A program made the position numbers and the translations under genes. This document shows, piece after piece, positions 1 to 6,661 of a DNA stretch of 11,075 nt. The DNA comes from Chitinophagaceae bacterium (GTDB taxonomy: Bacteria > Bacteroidota > Bacteroidia > Chitinophagales > Chitinophagaceae): NCBI GenBank assembly GCA_947378615.1, contig CANCKV010000051.1, positions 1-11,075 on the forward strand, in the 5' to 3' direction. Numbering within the stretch: the first letter of the stretch is position 1; each line of letters begins with the position of its first letter. The notes under the pieces were generated by a model. The model was not told the DNA's origin and did no database searches. It saw only the letters and a program-made list of their open reading frames with translations.

Positions 1-951
1 ACTCTATACTATGAGGGTGATGCGAGTAAACTTAGCGACGAAGAATGGCTAGAGAAATTGAGTTTAAGTGTAAAGGGTATTGGTAATACTGTAAGAATTA
101 AGACGACAACTGTTAGCGGTAGTGGTTCCTACATGGCAAACGGTCAGAGTTACAATTGGAGTAGTAGTCCGAATGGCAATTATAATAACAAAAAGGGCGC
201 AAAAGGCATTATCATCTTTGTTCCTAAGGAGAATAAATTGGACATCGAAAGTATCTATGGCGATGTTTCTGTAACTGACAATCTGAACAAGGCGGTGATT
301 GATATTTCGAATGGCAATTTAGAATTGCAGGATTTGACTTCCCTCACACTTCGCTCAAAATATGGCAATGTGAATGCAGGCAATATTCAGACGGGTGAAT
401 TCGAGTTTAGTAATGGTCATTTAAGTGTTAAAAACGTTCAAGATCTTAGTTTAGATACTAAATACAGCACAATAGATATTGAAACTGCCGAGAAACTAAA
501 CTTGATAAGTACAAATGACGAATATGAAATTGAGGAAGTGGGAAGTTTGCAAGCGCAAAAGAATTATGGCAACCTCCGAATTGTAAAACTCACAAAAAGT
601 CTTGATGTACAAGGAATCAATGCCGATGTGAAGGTGCGTAACATTACAGCATTTGTTACTGCTATTAAGTTTGATGATAAGTATGCTAACCTATTATTGC
701 CTTTAAGGAATATAAAAAGCTATACGATTAATTATATTGGGCCTAACAGTACAGTATATGGTAACTTCGAAAAGACTGCCTATACGGGAAAGGCATTCAA
801 GGCTTCTTCTTTTGATGAAAAATTTGGAAACGATAATGGACAAGCTAATGATGACACCGTTTCTAATAGTAAGTTCTCCGCAAGTGTAGGTACAGGAAAA
901 GGTGCCGCAATCGACTTAAAGTGTCAGAACTGTACGGTTGATTTTAAGTAG
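1..951 (+). CDS. Beta-repeat protein, DUF4097-like, 5' end missing
   Basis: The reading frame is open from the first base of the window, so the gene begins upstream. The TTG at 58 is not needed as a start: the frame before it reads TLYYEGDASKLSDEEWLEK. About 316 codons are visible, ending with TAG. The visible part alternates two short motifs, a YGN/YGD type (tyrosine codons at 256, 361, 463, 565 and 682) and an SNG or N-containing type roughly halfway between. This gives a repeat of about 34-39 residues rich in beta-strand residues, as in the DUF4097/GIN 'adhesin-like' beta-solenoid proteins common in Bacteroidota. The stretch around codons 75-205 is rich in Gly, Ser and Asn. The C-terminus ends with a CQNC pair a few residues from the stop. 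A signal peptide would lie outside the window, so export is inferred. Function is unknown; the family assignment rests on the repeat pattern, not on a catalytic motif. Confidence 0.75.
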   Translation, partial: TLYYEGDASKLSDEEWLEKLSLSVKGIGNTVRIKTTTVSGSGSYMANGQSYNWSSSPNGNYNNKKGAKGIIIFVPKENKLDIESIYGDVSVTDNLNKAVIDISNGNLELQDLTSLTLRSKYGNVNAGNIQTGEFEFSNGHLSVKNVQDLSLDTKYSTIDIETAEKLNLISTNDEYEIEEVGSLQAQKNYGNLRIVKLTKSLDVQGINADVKVRNITAFVTAIKFDDKYANLLLPLRNIKSYTINYIGPNSTVYGNFEKTAYTGKAFKASSFDEKFGNDNGQANDDTVSNSKFSASVGTGKGAAIDLKCQNCTVDFK

Positions 952-960
952 GAAATCAGT

Positions 961-1024
961 TAAATAAGTAGTACGTTGTAGGTATTAAGTTTTTACCTAC
1001 AACCTAATACTTACAACGTACAAC
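961..1024. repeat. Degenerate heptamer array, head-to-head orientation
   Basis: The whole gap between two convergent genes is built from degenerate 7-mers of the form NTANNAC. On the plus strand five units run in register from 990 to 1024 (for example CTACAAC, CTAATAC, TTACAAC, GTACAAC). On the minus strand at least three units run from 988 back to 968 (TTAATAC, CTACAAC, GTACTAC). The switch of orientation creates the inverted repeat described at 971-1021. The same family occurs at 5034-5121. No coding potential is apparent. Confidence 0.75.
971..1021. terminator. Putative bidirectional terminator hairpin
   Basis: Bases 971-987 and 1005-1021 form a 17-bp inverted repeat (arm begins GTACGTTGTA) with a single G-T wobble at 981/1011 and a 17-base loop. 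It lies between the 3' end of the beta-repeat gene at 951 and the 3' end of the sulfatase gene at 1028, where both need termination. On the plus strand it is followed by CAACTTTTTATTC, giving a short T run. On the minus strand the run after the stem is only weakly T-rich. The role as terminator is inferred from position and structure. Confidence 0.5.
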
Positions 1025-1027
1025 TTT

Positions 1028-2389
1028 TTATTCTTCTTCCTTTTCTTTGTTCTTATTCTTCTTTACTTTTTCGCCCTTCTCATTCTTTACTTTATTCGCA
1101 TGTCGGCCACTTCCATCGCCTTCATCAAGTTTCCCCCCTGCAGGATTTAATTTATCAAGTATCCCTTGTATCCTAACTCTTGCTTCGATAGCTTCTTTAG
1201 CTTTCGTGTCTGTAGGAATTAATATTTCTTCATAAGGAGCCTTGCTCATATCGAATAGCTCATTTTCTTTGTTTAATTTCCACTTAGCTTCTCGCACATA
1301 CCAAGTCTTACCCAATTCCATAAACATCCAATCACGCTTAGGTTCTTTCTTTCCTATTAAATGTTGTGCAAAACTGCGCCCATCAATAATGGTATTTTCA
1401 GGCAACTTGCCTCCTGCAATTTCTGTAATTGTAGGGAAAAAGTCAGTTGCATCTATAATGTTTTTTGAAACCTGTCCCGGTGTGATAACTCCCGGCCAAG
1501 TTGCAATCAATGGAACGAGGCTACCACACTCTTGCATAGTTCCCTTTTTTCCAACCAAATGTTTTCCTCCATTAATAGTAGAAGTTAAAGCATGACCACC
1601 TGCTTCGCCATTATCTCCCATGAAGAAGATTAAAGTATTATCCCTTAATTTCAGACTGTCTAGCACCTTCATTAGTTTGCCTACTAATTTATCCATGTAG
1701 TTGATATTATCTGTATATAAATCACTTCCTGGTTTAGAATCTGGAGTCCGAACAATCTTCGCATGAATATGCGACATAGGATAATAAACGTAGAAAGGCT
1801 TTTCTTTATTCTTAGCTAAGAAGTTTACCAAATGGTTGTGCATCAAATCGGGCATGTATTCATCGTCCTTCAAAATCTTTGTTTCTCCATTCTCAACATA
1901 CTCTTCTCCCTTTGATTTATCGTTCCAATAAACACCACTTCCTTTGAAACGAATAAAGTCGTCAAAGCCAAATTCAGCAGGACCAAGTGGTAATTGCCCC
2001 CATTTACCCACACAAGAAGTAATATACCCTGCAGGTTTTAGAGTTGAAGGCATCATGATTTCTTCAGTTGGTTTCATTAATCCTGTTTGATCCTGATTCA
2101 TTGCCCCTGTTCTAAATGGATATCGACCCGTCATGATTAATGCTCTCGAAGGGCCACAAAGAGGGGCGGTATAGGCATTATCGAAACGGATACCATTCTT
2201 CGCAAGTTTGTCAATTTCAGGTGTTTTAAATTGGTCAGCACCATAGCAACTAACATTTGCAATTCCTAAATCATCAGCAAGGATGTAGATGATATTAGGT
2301 TTTTTAGGTAACTTCTTCACTTTTTGAGCGGAAAGATTCAAAGTAGCTAAAGCAAATAATAATAAGTAAGCACACTTTTTAAACGACAT
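1028..2389 (-). CDS. Secreted Cys-type sulfatase (arylsulfatase family S1)
   Basis: This is a 453-residue hydrolase of the alkaline phosphatase/sulfatase superfamily, expected to cleave sulfate esters outside the cytoplasm. Residues 1-21 form a signal peptide (basic SFKK, a hydrophobic run, then SAQ). The metal-binding ILADD is at 36-40. The C-x-P-S-R signature is CGPSR at 78-82, where Cys78 would be converted to formylglycine, followed by TGRYP. GKW is at 128-130, HIH at 207-209, metal-binding DNG at 259-261 and the GKKGT lysine segment at 280-284. The usual GKWHLG is replaced by GKWGQLPLGP, so the histidine after KW is absent. The C-terminus is a short subdomain followed by a Lys/Glu-rich tail of about 20 residues. 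No formylglycine-generating or anSME maturase, SusC/SusD pair or other carbohydrate enzyme is beside it, so the substrate cannot be named. Start: ATG at 2389, followed directly by the signal peptide. Confidence 0.92.
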   Translation of the reverse strand: MSFKKCAYLLLFALATLNLSAQKVKKLPKKPNIIYILADDLGIANVSCYGADQFKTPEIDKLAKNGIRFDNAYTAPLCGPSRALIMTGRYPFRTGAMNQDQTGLMKPTEEIMMPSTLKPAGYITSCVGKWGQLPLGPAEFGFDDFIRFKGSGVYWNDKSKGEEYVENGETKILKDDEYMPDLMHNHLVNFLAKNKEKPFYVYYPMSHIHAKIVRTPDSKPGSDLYTDNINYMDKLVGKLMKVLDSLKLRDNTLIFFMGDNGEAGGHALTSTINGGKHLVGKKGTMQECGSLVPLIATWPGVITPGQVSKNIIDATDFFPTITEIAGGKLPENTIIDGRSFAQHLIGKKEPKRDWMFMELGKTWYVREAKWKLNKENELFDMSKAPYEEILIPTDTKAKEAIEARVRIQGILDKLNPAGGKLDEGDGSGRHANKVKNEKGEKVKKNKNKEKEEE

Positions 2390-2683
2390 GACATTTGTTT
2401 TAATTAATTAAAAAAGAATGAATCAAAATTGTGACTAAATTTAAAAAAGAGCAGGAACTTTGAATGAATCCAAATAATCTGCTTCCGTTATCATAAATGG
2501 CAAATTTGAGCGTTGAAAATAGAATAAAAATAGTAGCATCAATTAAATATTTTTACAAACGTTGCCGGTTTCGTTGCCGAATTCATAACTCTGACATTAC
2601 GTTTCTTTAAGTTATTTGTTTCGCTAGAAAAAATATTACTTTAAGCAAAAGTCCTTTCCTATATTCGAAGCTCAAAAATTGCT
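2390..2683. other. Divergent intergenic region, sulfatase / ABC operon
   Basis: This gap of 294 bases separates two genes transcribed away from each other, so it should hold both promoters. I found no full Bacteroidota promoter (TTTG plus TAnnTTTG) on either strand. The nearest -7-like string for the ABC operon is TATATTCG at 2660-2667, one mismatch from consensus. An 8-bp direct repeat, CGTTGCCG, occurs at 2560-2567 and 2572-2579, 12 bp apart, and stands out as GC-richer than its surroundings. It could be an operator half-site pair, but nothing else supports that. No open frame of note. Confidence 0.5.
2392..2407 (-). promoter_or_regulatory. Shared leader motif upstream of sulfatase start
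   Basis: Read on the minus strand this is TTAATTAAAACAAATG, ending two bases before the sulfatase ATG. The identical 16-mer precedes and includes the start of the T9SS cargo gene (6649-6664), and a shortened version lies before the receptor start (8134-8146). The ATG inside the motif is out of frame with the sulfatase. A/T-rich leaders with no Shine-Dalgarno are usual in Bacteroidota, where they favour translation initiation; a specific role for this string is inference. Confidence 0.4.
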
Positions 2684-3610
2684 ATGGCATCCATCTTACA
2701 ATTACATAATTTAAAAAAATACTACGCTACTCAAAAGGCTGTTGACGATATTAGTTTTGATATTGAAGAAGGAAATATATTTGGCTTATTAGGACCGAAT
2801 GGAGCAGGAAAAACAACGCTTCTTCGGATGATTACAGGAATATTTTATCCTGATAGTGGTTCAATAACCTTTGATGGTCGTCCCTTTGATCCCGAAAATG
2901 ATATTATCAAGATTGGCTACATGCCCGAAGAACGTGGTTTGTATAAGAAGATGAAGATTGGCGAACAGGCACTCTATCTTGCACAATTGAAAGGACTTAG
3001 TCGTAGCGATGCGATGAAACAAATTAAGTTTTGGTTCAAACGCCTTGAGATGGAAAGTTGGTGGAGTAAAAAGGTAGAGGATCTAAGCAAAGGCATGAGT
3101 CAGAAACTTCAATTTGTAACAACCGTTCTTCACGAACCTAAGCTTATCATCCTCGACGAACCCTTTAGTGGGCTAGATCCAGTAAATGCAAACCTGATTA
3201 AAGATGAAATATATGGACTTGCTCAACGGGGTAGCACCATCATCTTTAGCACACACCGCATGGAACAGGTAGAAGAAATTTGTGACCATATTGTTTTAGT
3301 AAATCTTGGCAAGAAAATTCTTGATGGCACCGTTTCAGAAGTGAAGCAACAATTCAAGGAACATAAGTTTAGTATCAAATTGGGTAGTATTCCTAACGGT
3401 ATCGATGATGCAGCTTATGAAGTAATTGAGCAAAAGGGGAATGCTTTTACCATGAAAATTAATGATGGTTTTCAAAGCAATGATGTGTTGCAACATTTTA
3501 TTGGACAAGGGATTATGATTGAGTCATTCAATGAGATACTACCTTCCTTAAATGATATTTTTATTCAATTGGTTAACGATACAAAATCTGTGAGTAGAGC
3601 CTTTAATTGA
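2684..3610 (+). CDS. ABC transporter ATP-binding protein (NatA/YhaQ type)
   Basis: This 308-residue ATPase is the cytoplasmic motor of an ABC-2 exporter whose permease follows downstream. Walker A is GPNGAGKTT at 37-45. The Q-loop region reads GYMPEERGLY at about 78-87, with Glu where many families have Gln, as is typical of the NatA/YhaQ group. The ABC signature is LSKGMSQ at 134-140, Walker B LIILDE at 154-159, the D-loop SGLD at 162-165 and the H-loop histidine at 191 (STHRME). After residue 215 comes a C-terminal extension of about 90 residues resembling the DUF4162 domain of this subfamily. All catalytic motifs are intact. Family members export sodium, antibiotics or peptides; the substrate here is unknown. 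The ATG at 2684 is chosen because the ABC fold starts within a few residues (LQLHNLKKYY). It is separated from the permease by 100 bases and is probably co-transcribed with it. Confidence 0.94.
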   Translation: MASILQLHNLKKYYATQKAVDDISFDIEEGNIFGLLGPNGAGKTTLLRMITGIFYPDSGSITFDGRPFDPENDIIKIGYMPEERGLYKKMKIGEQALYLAQLKGLSRSDAMKQIKFWFKRLEMESWWSKKVEDLSKGMSQKLQFVTTVLHEPKLIILDEPFSGLDPVNANLIKDEIYGLAQRGSTIIFSTHRMEQVEEICDHIVLVNLGKKILDGTVSEVKQQFKEHKFSIKLGSIPNGIDDAAYEVIEQKGNAFTMKINDGFQSNDVLQHFIGQGIMIESFNEILPSLNDIFIQLVNDTKSVSRAFN

Positions 3611-3706
3611 TGATTAGAGTGATTAATTGTGATTAAAATGATTGGATTCATCACTCTTAGCTCATCACTGACAACTCAACACTCACTATTCACCACTCAC
3701 AACAAA
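3611..3706. repeat. Intergenic repeat array (TGATT and NNACTCA units)
   Basis: This array fills the gap inside the ABC operon. The left part has four TGATT copies at 3611, 3620, 3630 and 3639 (period 9-10). The right part, from about 3644 to 3706, is a run of degenerate heptamers of the form NNACTCA in strict register (for example CAACTCA, ACACTCA, CCACTCA), ending CAACAAA just before CATC-ATG. The two parts are of opposite polarity: AGAGTGAT at 3616-3623 pairs with ATCACTCT at 3650-3657 (8-bp inverted repeat). The sequence differs from the NTANNAC arrays but shares the 7-base period, degeneracy and orientation switch. It may affect the ratio of the two ABC proteins. Confidence 0.65.
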
Positions 3707-3710
3707 CATC

Positions 3711-5030
3711 ATGAACAAGATTTGGATAATAGCACGCAGAGAATTTTTAAGTAGGGTGCAAAAGAAGACTTTTTTATATACTACTATCTTATTGCCGATC
3801 GTAATATTCGGATTATATGGATTGATAATCTACTTTTCCGTAAAAACTGCCGATCATTTCAAGATTGCTATTGCTGATAATGCAAAAGTATTTGTGGGAA
3901 AGATTGATGGGAAAGAGGATTTTCAATTTGTTTTTGTTCAAAATGAAAGTATTGCTTCCTTGAAAGAAAAGATTGCAAAAAAAGAATTAGATGGTTATGT
4001 ATGGGTACCTGAGGGTTTTAGTACTGCAAATGGTGATACAATTTCTTTTGTCTCCGGGAAAACAGTGGGCTTGATGAATAGGGAGCAGATTCAAAAACAC
4101 ATCAATAACTCTTTGGAACAACAGCGCCTATTATCCTCTTTACAAATATCTAAGTCCCAACTTGATAGCATGCAAAAGGGAAGGGATATCAAGTTTGCCA
4201 CTGTTGATGGGAAAGAGGAAAATGATGCAAAAGCAGGGATTAGCTTTGGAGTAGGATATGCCTCAGGATTTTTAATTTATATTGTTCTGTTCATCTATGG
4301 AACGATGGTGATGCGGGGTGTAATGGAAGAAAAAACGAATCGTATTGCCGAAGTCATCATCAGTAGCGTGAAACCATTTCAGTTGATGATGGGAAAAATT
4401 ACAGGAATTGGTGCAGTTGGATTGGTACAGTTTATAATTTGGATAGTGCTGACTGTTACACTCCGCATTTTTCTTCCATTATTAATTCCAGGAATGGTAG
4501 AAACTACAAATGTGATGAATCACGGTGCTACAGAGGCAATGCAGACAGCAAAGAATAGTGGCGCATTTGATAGTGTAATGAGTGGACTTAGTGATATTAA
4601 CTTTGGACTCATTCTTAGTTGCTTTATCTTTTATTTTATCGGGGGCTACCTATTATATTCTTCCCTGTTTGCTGCCGTAGGGAGTGCTGTTAACGAAGAC
4701 CCACAGGATGCACAGAGTTTATTATTACCCATAACAATGCCCATTATATTCGGAATCGTCATTATGACAAAAGCTGTAAATGACCCTACAAGTGGCCTTG
4801 CTGTATTTGGCAGTTTATTTCCTCTTACCTCTCCAATCGTCATGATGGCAAGAATTCCCTTTGGAGTACCTAATACAGTTCCCTATTGGCAACTTGCACT
4901 AAGTATGATATTTTTAATACTAGGTTTTTTATCAACTACATGGGTAAGTGCTAGGATTTACCGAGTAGGCATCCTGATGTATGGTAAGAAAGCCACTTGG
5001 AAAGAATTATGGAAGTGGGCATGGCGGTAA
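3711..5030 (+). CDS. ABC-2 type exporter permease (NatB/YhaP type)
   Basis: This 439-residue inner-membrane protein is the partner of the ATPase ending at 3610. The N-terminus (IWIIARREFLSRVQKKTF) is the usual cytoplasmic entry helix of ABC-2 permeases. TM1 is at about 21-44. A large extracytoplasmic domain spans about 45-175. TM2 is at about 182-201 and leads into the conserved cytoplasmic segment EEKTNR...EVIISSVKPFQLMMGKI (206-230). Further hydrophobic segments lie at about 232-260, 299-326, 337-353, 362-381 and 394-416. The end, SARIYRVGILMYGKK (413-427) followed by a Trp/Lys-rich tail, is characteristic of Bacteroidota members. Length and topology are normal. With the ATPase it would form a homodimeric exporter (two of each). 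The exported substrate cannot be inferred from the neighbours. The ATG at 3711 follows an A/C-rich leader with no Shine-Dalgarno. Confidence 0.93.
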   Translation: MNKIWIIARREFLSRVQKKTFLYTTILLPIVIFGLYGLIIYFSVKTADHFKIAIADNAKVFVGKIDGKEDFQFVFVQNESIASLKEKIAKKELDGYVWVPEGFSTANGDTISFVSGKTVGLMNREQIQKHINNSLEQQRLLSSLQISKSQLDSMQKGRDIKFATVDGKEENDAKAGISFGVGYASGFLIYIVLFIYGTMVMRGVMEEKTNRIAEVIISSVKPFQLMMGKITGIGAVGLVQFIIWIVLTVTLRIFLPLLIPGMVETTNVMNHGATEAMQTAKNSGAFDSVMSGLSDINFGLILSCFIFYFIGGYLLYSSLFAAVGSAVNEDPQDAQSLLLPITMPIIFGIVIMTKAVNDPTSGLAVFGSLFPLTSPIVMMARIPFGVPNTVPYWQLALSMIFLILGFLSTTWVSARIYRVGILMYGKKATWKELWKWAWR

Positions 5031-5033
5031 TGA

Positions 5034-5121
5034 GTATTAGGTAATACTTACAACGTAATACTTACAACGTATAACTTACATCGTATAACTTACAACCTAA
5101 TACTTACAACGTATAACTTAC
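5034..5121. repeat. 14-bp tandem repeat made of paired NTANNAC heptamers
   Basis: From 5041 the sequence is a tandem array with a 14-bp period: copies start at 5041, 5055, 5069, 5083, 5097 and 5111, the last one running into the stop codon of the next gene. The consensus is GTAATACTTACAAC or GTATAACTTACAAC; copies 1 and 2 are identical. Each 14-mer is two 7-mers of the family seen at 961-1024. One unit in the opposite orientation (CTAATAC on the minus strand) is at 5034-5040, so AGTATTA (5033-5039) and TAATACT (5042-5048) form a small palindrome. It fills the gap between convergent genes. No spacers are present, so it is not a CRISPR. Confidence 0.85.
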
Positions 5122-6113
5122 TATCCAAAGTCTATTTCTGTATTATCGCCGATATTTAAGTTTCTGCTAAGGCCTTTAACTGAGGCATCGCTTCCAATCA
5201 AAGAATTATCCAATACCACTTCAAATAAACTTGTATAAGAACCGATGATGCTATCTCTCACAATCGAATGTTTAATGACGGTATTTGCACCAATAGCAAC
5301 GTGAGGACCAATAATAGAATGTGAAATCTCGCACCCTTCTGCAATACTAACTGGATGAATAATGATACTATCTTTATAATTGTGGTTTTCAGGCACGTTA
5401 CCACCTGTTTTTTTCAGAAGTGTTGCATTGCTTTCAAGGAGCGTTTCTTTCTTACCACAATCAAACCAATTCTTTACCTTGAAAGACTTCATTTTTACTC
5501 CTTTCTTAAGCATACAATCCAAGGCATCTGTAAGGCTGTAGTCCAATTTAGGAGTGTGGTCATTGGCTAAAAGAGTATTTAGGCATTCATATAATAATTC
5601 TCCTTCTTTTATTTTATAGATGCCAACAAGCGCCATATTACTTTTTGGAATCGAAGGCTTTTCTACTAATTGTTCAATAAATCCGTCTTCGTCAATAGTA
5701 GCAACACCAAATTTATGTGGGTCATCCACTTTTTTTACACCTAACATTGAGTACGGGCTATCCATCACTTCTTTAATATCATACTCACAAATTGTATCGC
5801 CCAGGGCAATAAAAGCCTCATCGTCACCTACAATGTTTCTTGTCATCTCTACTGCGTGACCAGTTCCGTGTCGTTCATTTTGAAAAACAAAGTGAGTTTT
5901 CAAGTCAGGATAAGTATGTAATACATACTCTTTTATTTTTTCTCCAAGGTATCCCACAATAAAAACAAACTCATCAATGCCTGCTTCATGCAACTGATCT
6001 ACAATATAACTGAGTATTGTTTTTCCTGCGATAGGAATCAATGCCTTAGGTTGTGTATATGTATGAGGTCTTAATTTAGTACCTGCGCCCGCTACGGGAA
6101 TAATTGCTTTCAT
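5121..6113 (-). CDS. Sugar-1-phosphate nucleotidyltransferase with beta-helix tail
   Basis: This 330-residue cytoplasmic enzyme should transfer a nucleotidyl group from an NTP to a sugar 1-phosphate, giving an activated sugar and pyrophosphate. Residues 1-235 form the Rossmann-like NTP-transferase domain: the signature loop is GAGTKLRPHT at 9-18, PKALIP with Lys23 follows, then the GTGHA base-binding segment at 83-87, LGDT with metal-ligand Asp106, EKP at 151-153 and WFDCG with Asp218. Residues from about 246 to 330 show hexapeptide-like I/V-G-x repeats (SIIGPHVAIGANTVI, IVRDSIIG, SLIGSDASV), a left-handed beta-helix typical of the longer COG1208-type enzymes. Whether it is a glucose-1-phosphate thymidylyl-, uridylyl- or mannose-1-phosphate guanylyltransferase cannot be decided by eye. 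There is no acetyltransferase partner or rml gene alongside. Transcribed alone; its stop codon abuts the 14-bp repeat array. The ATG at 6113 gives the canonical MKAIIPVAG start. Confidence 0.9.
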   Translation of the reverse strand: MKAIIPVAGAGTKLRPHTYTQPKALIPIAGKTILSYIVDQLHEAGIDEFVFIVGYLGEKIKEYVLHTYPDLKTHFVFQNERHGTGHAVEMTRNIVGDDEAFIALGDTICEYDIKEVMDSPYSMLGVKKVDDPHKFGVATIDEDGFIEQLVEKPSIPKSNMALVGIYKIKEGELLYECLNTLLANDHTPKLDYSLTDALDCMLKKGVKMKSFKVKNWFDCGKKETLLESNATLLKKTGGNVPENHNYKDSIIIHPVSIAEGCEISHSIIGPHVAIGANTVIKHSIVRDSIIGSYTSLFEVVLDNSLIGSDASVKGLSRNLNIGDNTEIDFG

Positions 6114-6661
6114 TTAATTTTTTTAATTACGACCTATTCTATTATCAGTTTGTACAATTGTGTACGTTGAACACATTGTTAAAAGCCGTGAAAGTAATAA
6201 AATCTTTTTTCTTACTAATTTTTCGTTTGTATTTGCATGATTTTGTCCAACCCTGCAAGAAAAATATTTTAAATTCTTAATTAAAGTAGGAATTGATAAC
6301 AATCAACTGTCCCTGTAAATCCAAATTGTAAATAGACAAACAAAGAGTGATGGAATTTGTTCTCAACGGGAAATTTTTAGCAAAAAATATATTCATTATT
6401 CAAATATTACGTCAGTTGAAGTAATTTCTAAGTCTTAGATATTAAAAATTAATAAAATGCATCTTAACAATTTAGTAATGATTTCGTAATATGGAAAATA
6501 CAATTTGGTAACATTAGGATTTGAATATTGCACCTCTAAATTAGGTACGATAAAAGCAATTTCATATCAGACATATTGAAACAAGTCTAAATTATGTAGT
6601 TGGCTTTTTAATACCTCAGCAAATACTTTTACTATTAACAAACAATTTTTAATTAAAACAA
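6114..6661. other. Divergent non-coding region, 548 bases
   Basis: This is a very AT-rich gap between the nucleotidyltransferase (-) and the T9SS cargo gene (+). I see no credible open frame and no RNA gene I can recognise. About 40-60 bp upstream of the nucleotidyltransferase start is a small patterned block: TGTAC at 6151 and again at 6161 (10-bp phase), the palindrome ACAATTGT at 6154-6161, then AACACATTGTT at 6170-6180. This could be a regulator site. The right end holds the candidate promoter and leader of the cargo gene. The rest, about 6200-6590, shows nothing I can assign. Confidence 0.5.
6600..6631 (+). promoter_or_regulatory. Candidate promoter of the T9SS cargo gene
   Basis: TTGG at 6600-6603 and TACTTTTA at 6624-6631 are 20 bases apart. 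They resemble the Bacteroidota -33 (TTTG/TTG) and -7 (TAnnTTTG) elements with the usual 19-21-base spacing; the last base of the -7 element does not match. Transcription would start near 6640, giving a leader of about 20 bases. The match is weak in AT-rich DNA. Confidence 0.3.

Noticed and set aside
58..60. TTG as the start codon of the first gene
   Set aside because: The frame stays open to base 1 with protein-like sequence, so the gene begins left of the window and the TTG is internal.
1047..1595. Plus-strand open frames opposite the sulfatase
   Set aside because: Shadows of the sulfatase reading frame; Phe/Ser/Pro-rich products mirror its Lys/Glu/Gly codons.
4646..4843. Minus-strand open frame inside the permease
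   Set aside because: Antisense shadow with no upstream signal or recognisable product.
5041..5121. CRISPR array
   Set aside because: The 14-bp units are directly adjacent, with no unique spacers, and no cas genes are present.
5355..5859. Plus-strand open frames opposite the nucleotidyltransferase
   Set aside because: Antisense to an enzyme with intact motifs; no recognisable product.
6114..6661. A small gene or structured RNA in the 548-bp gap
   Set aside because: Stops are dense in the frames inspected and no strong hairpin or known RNA shape could be recognised by eye.
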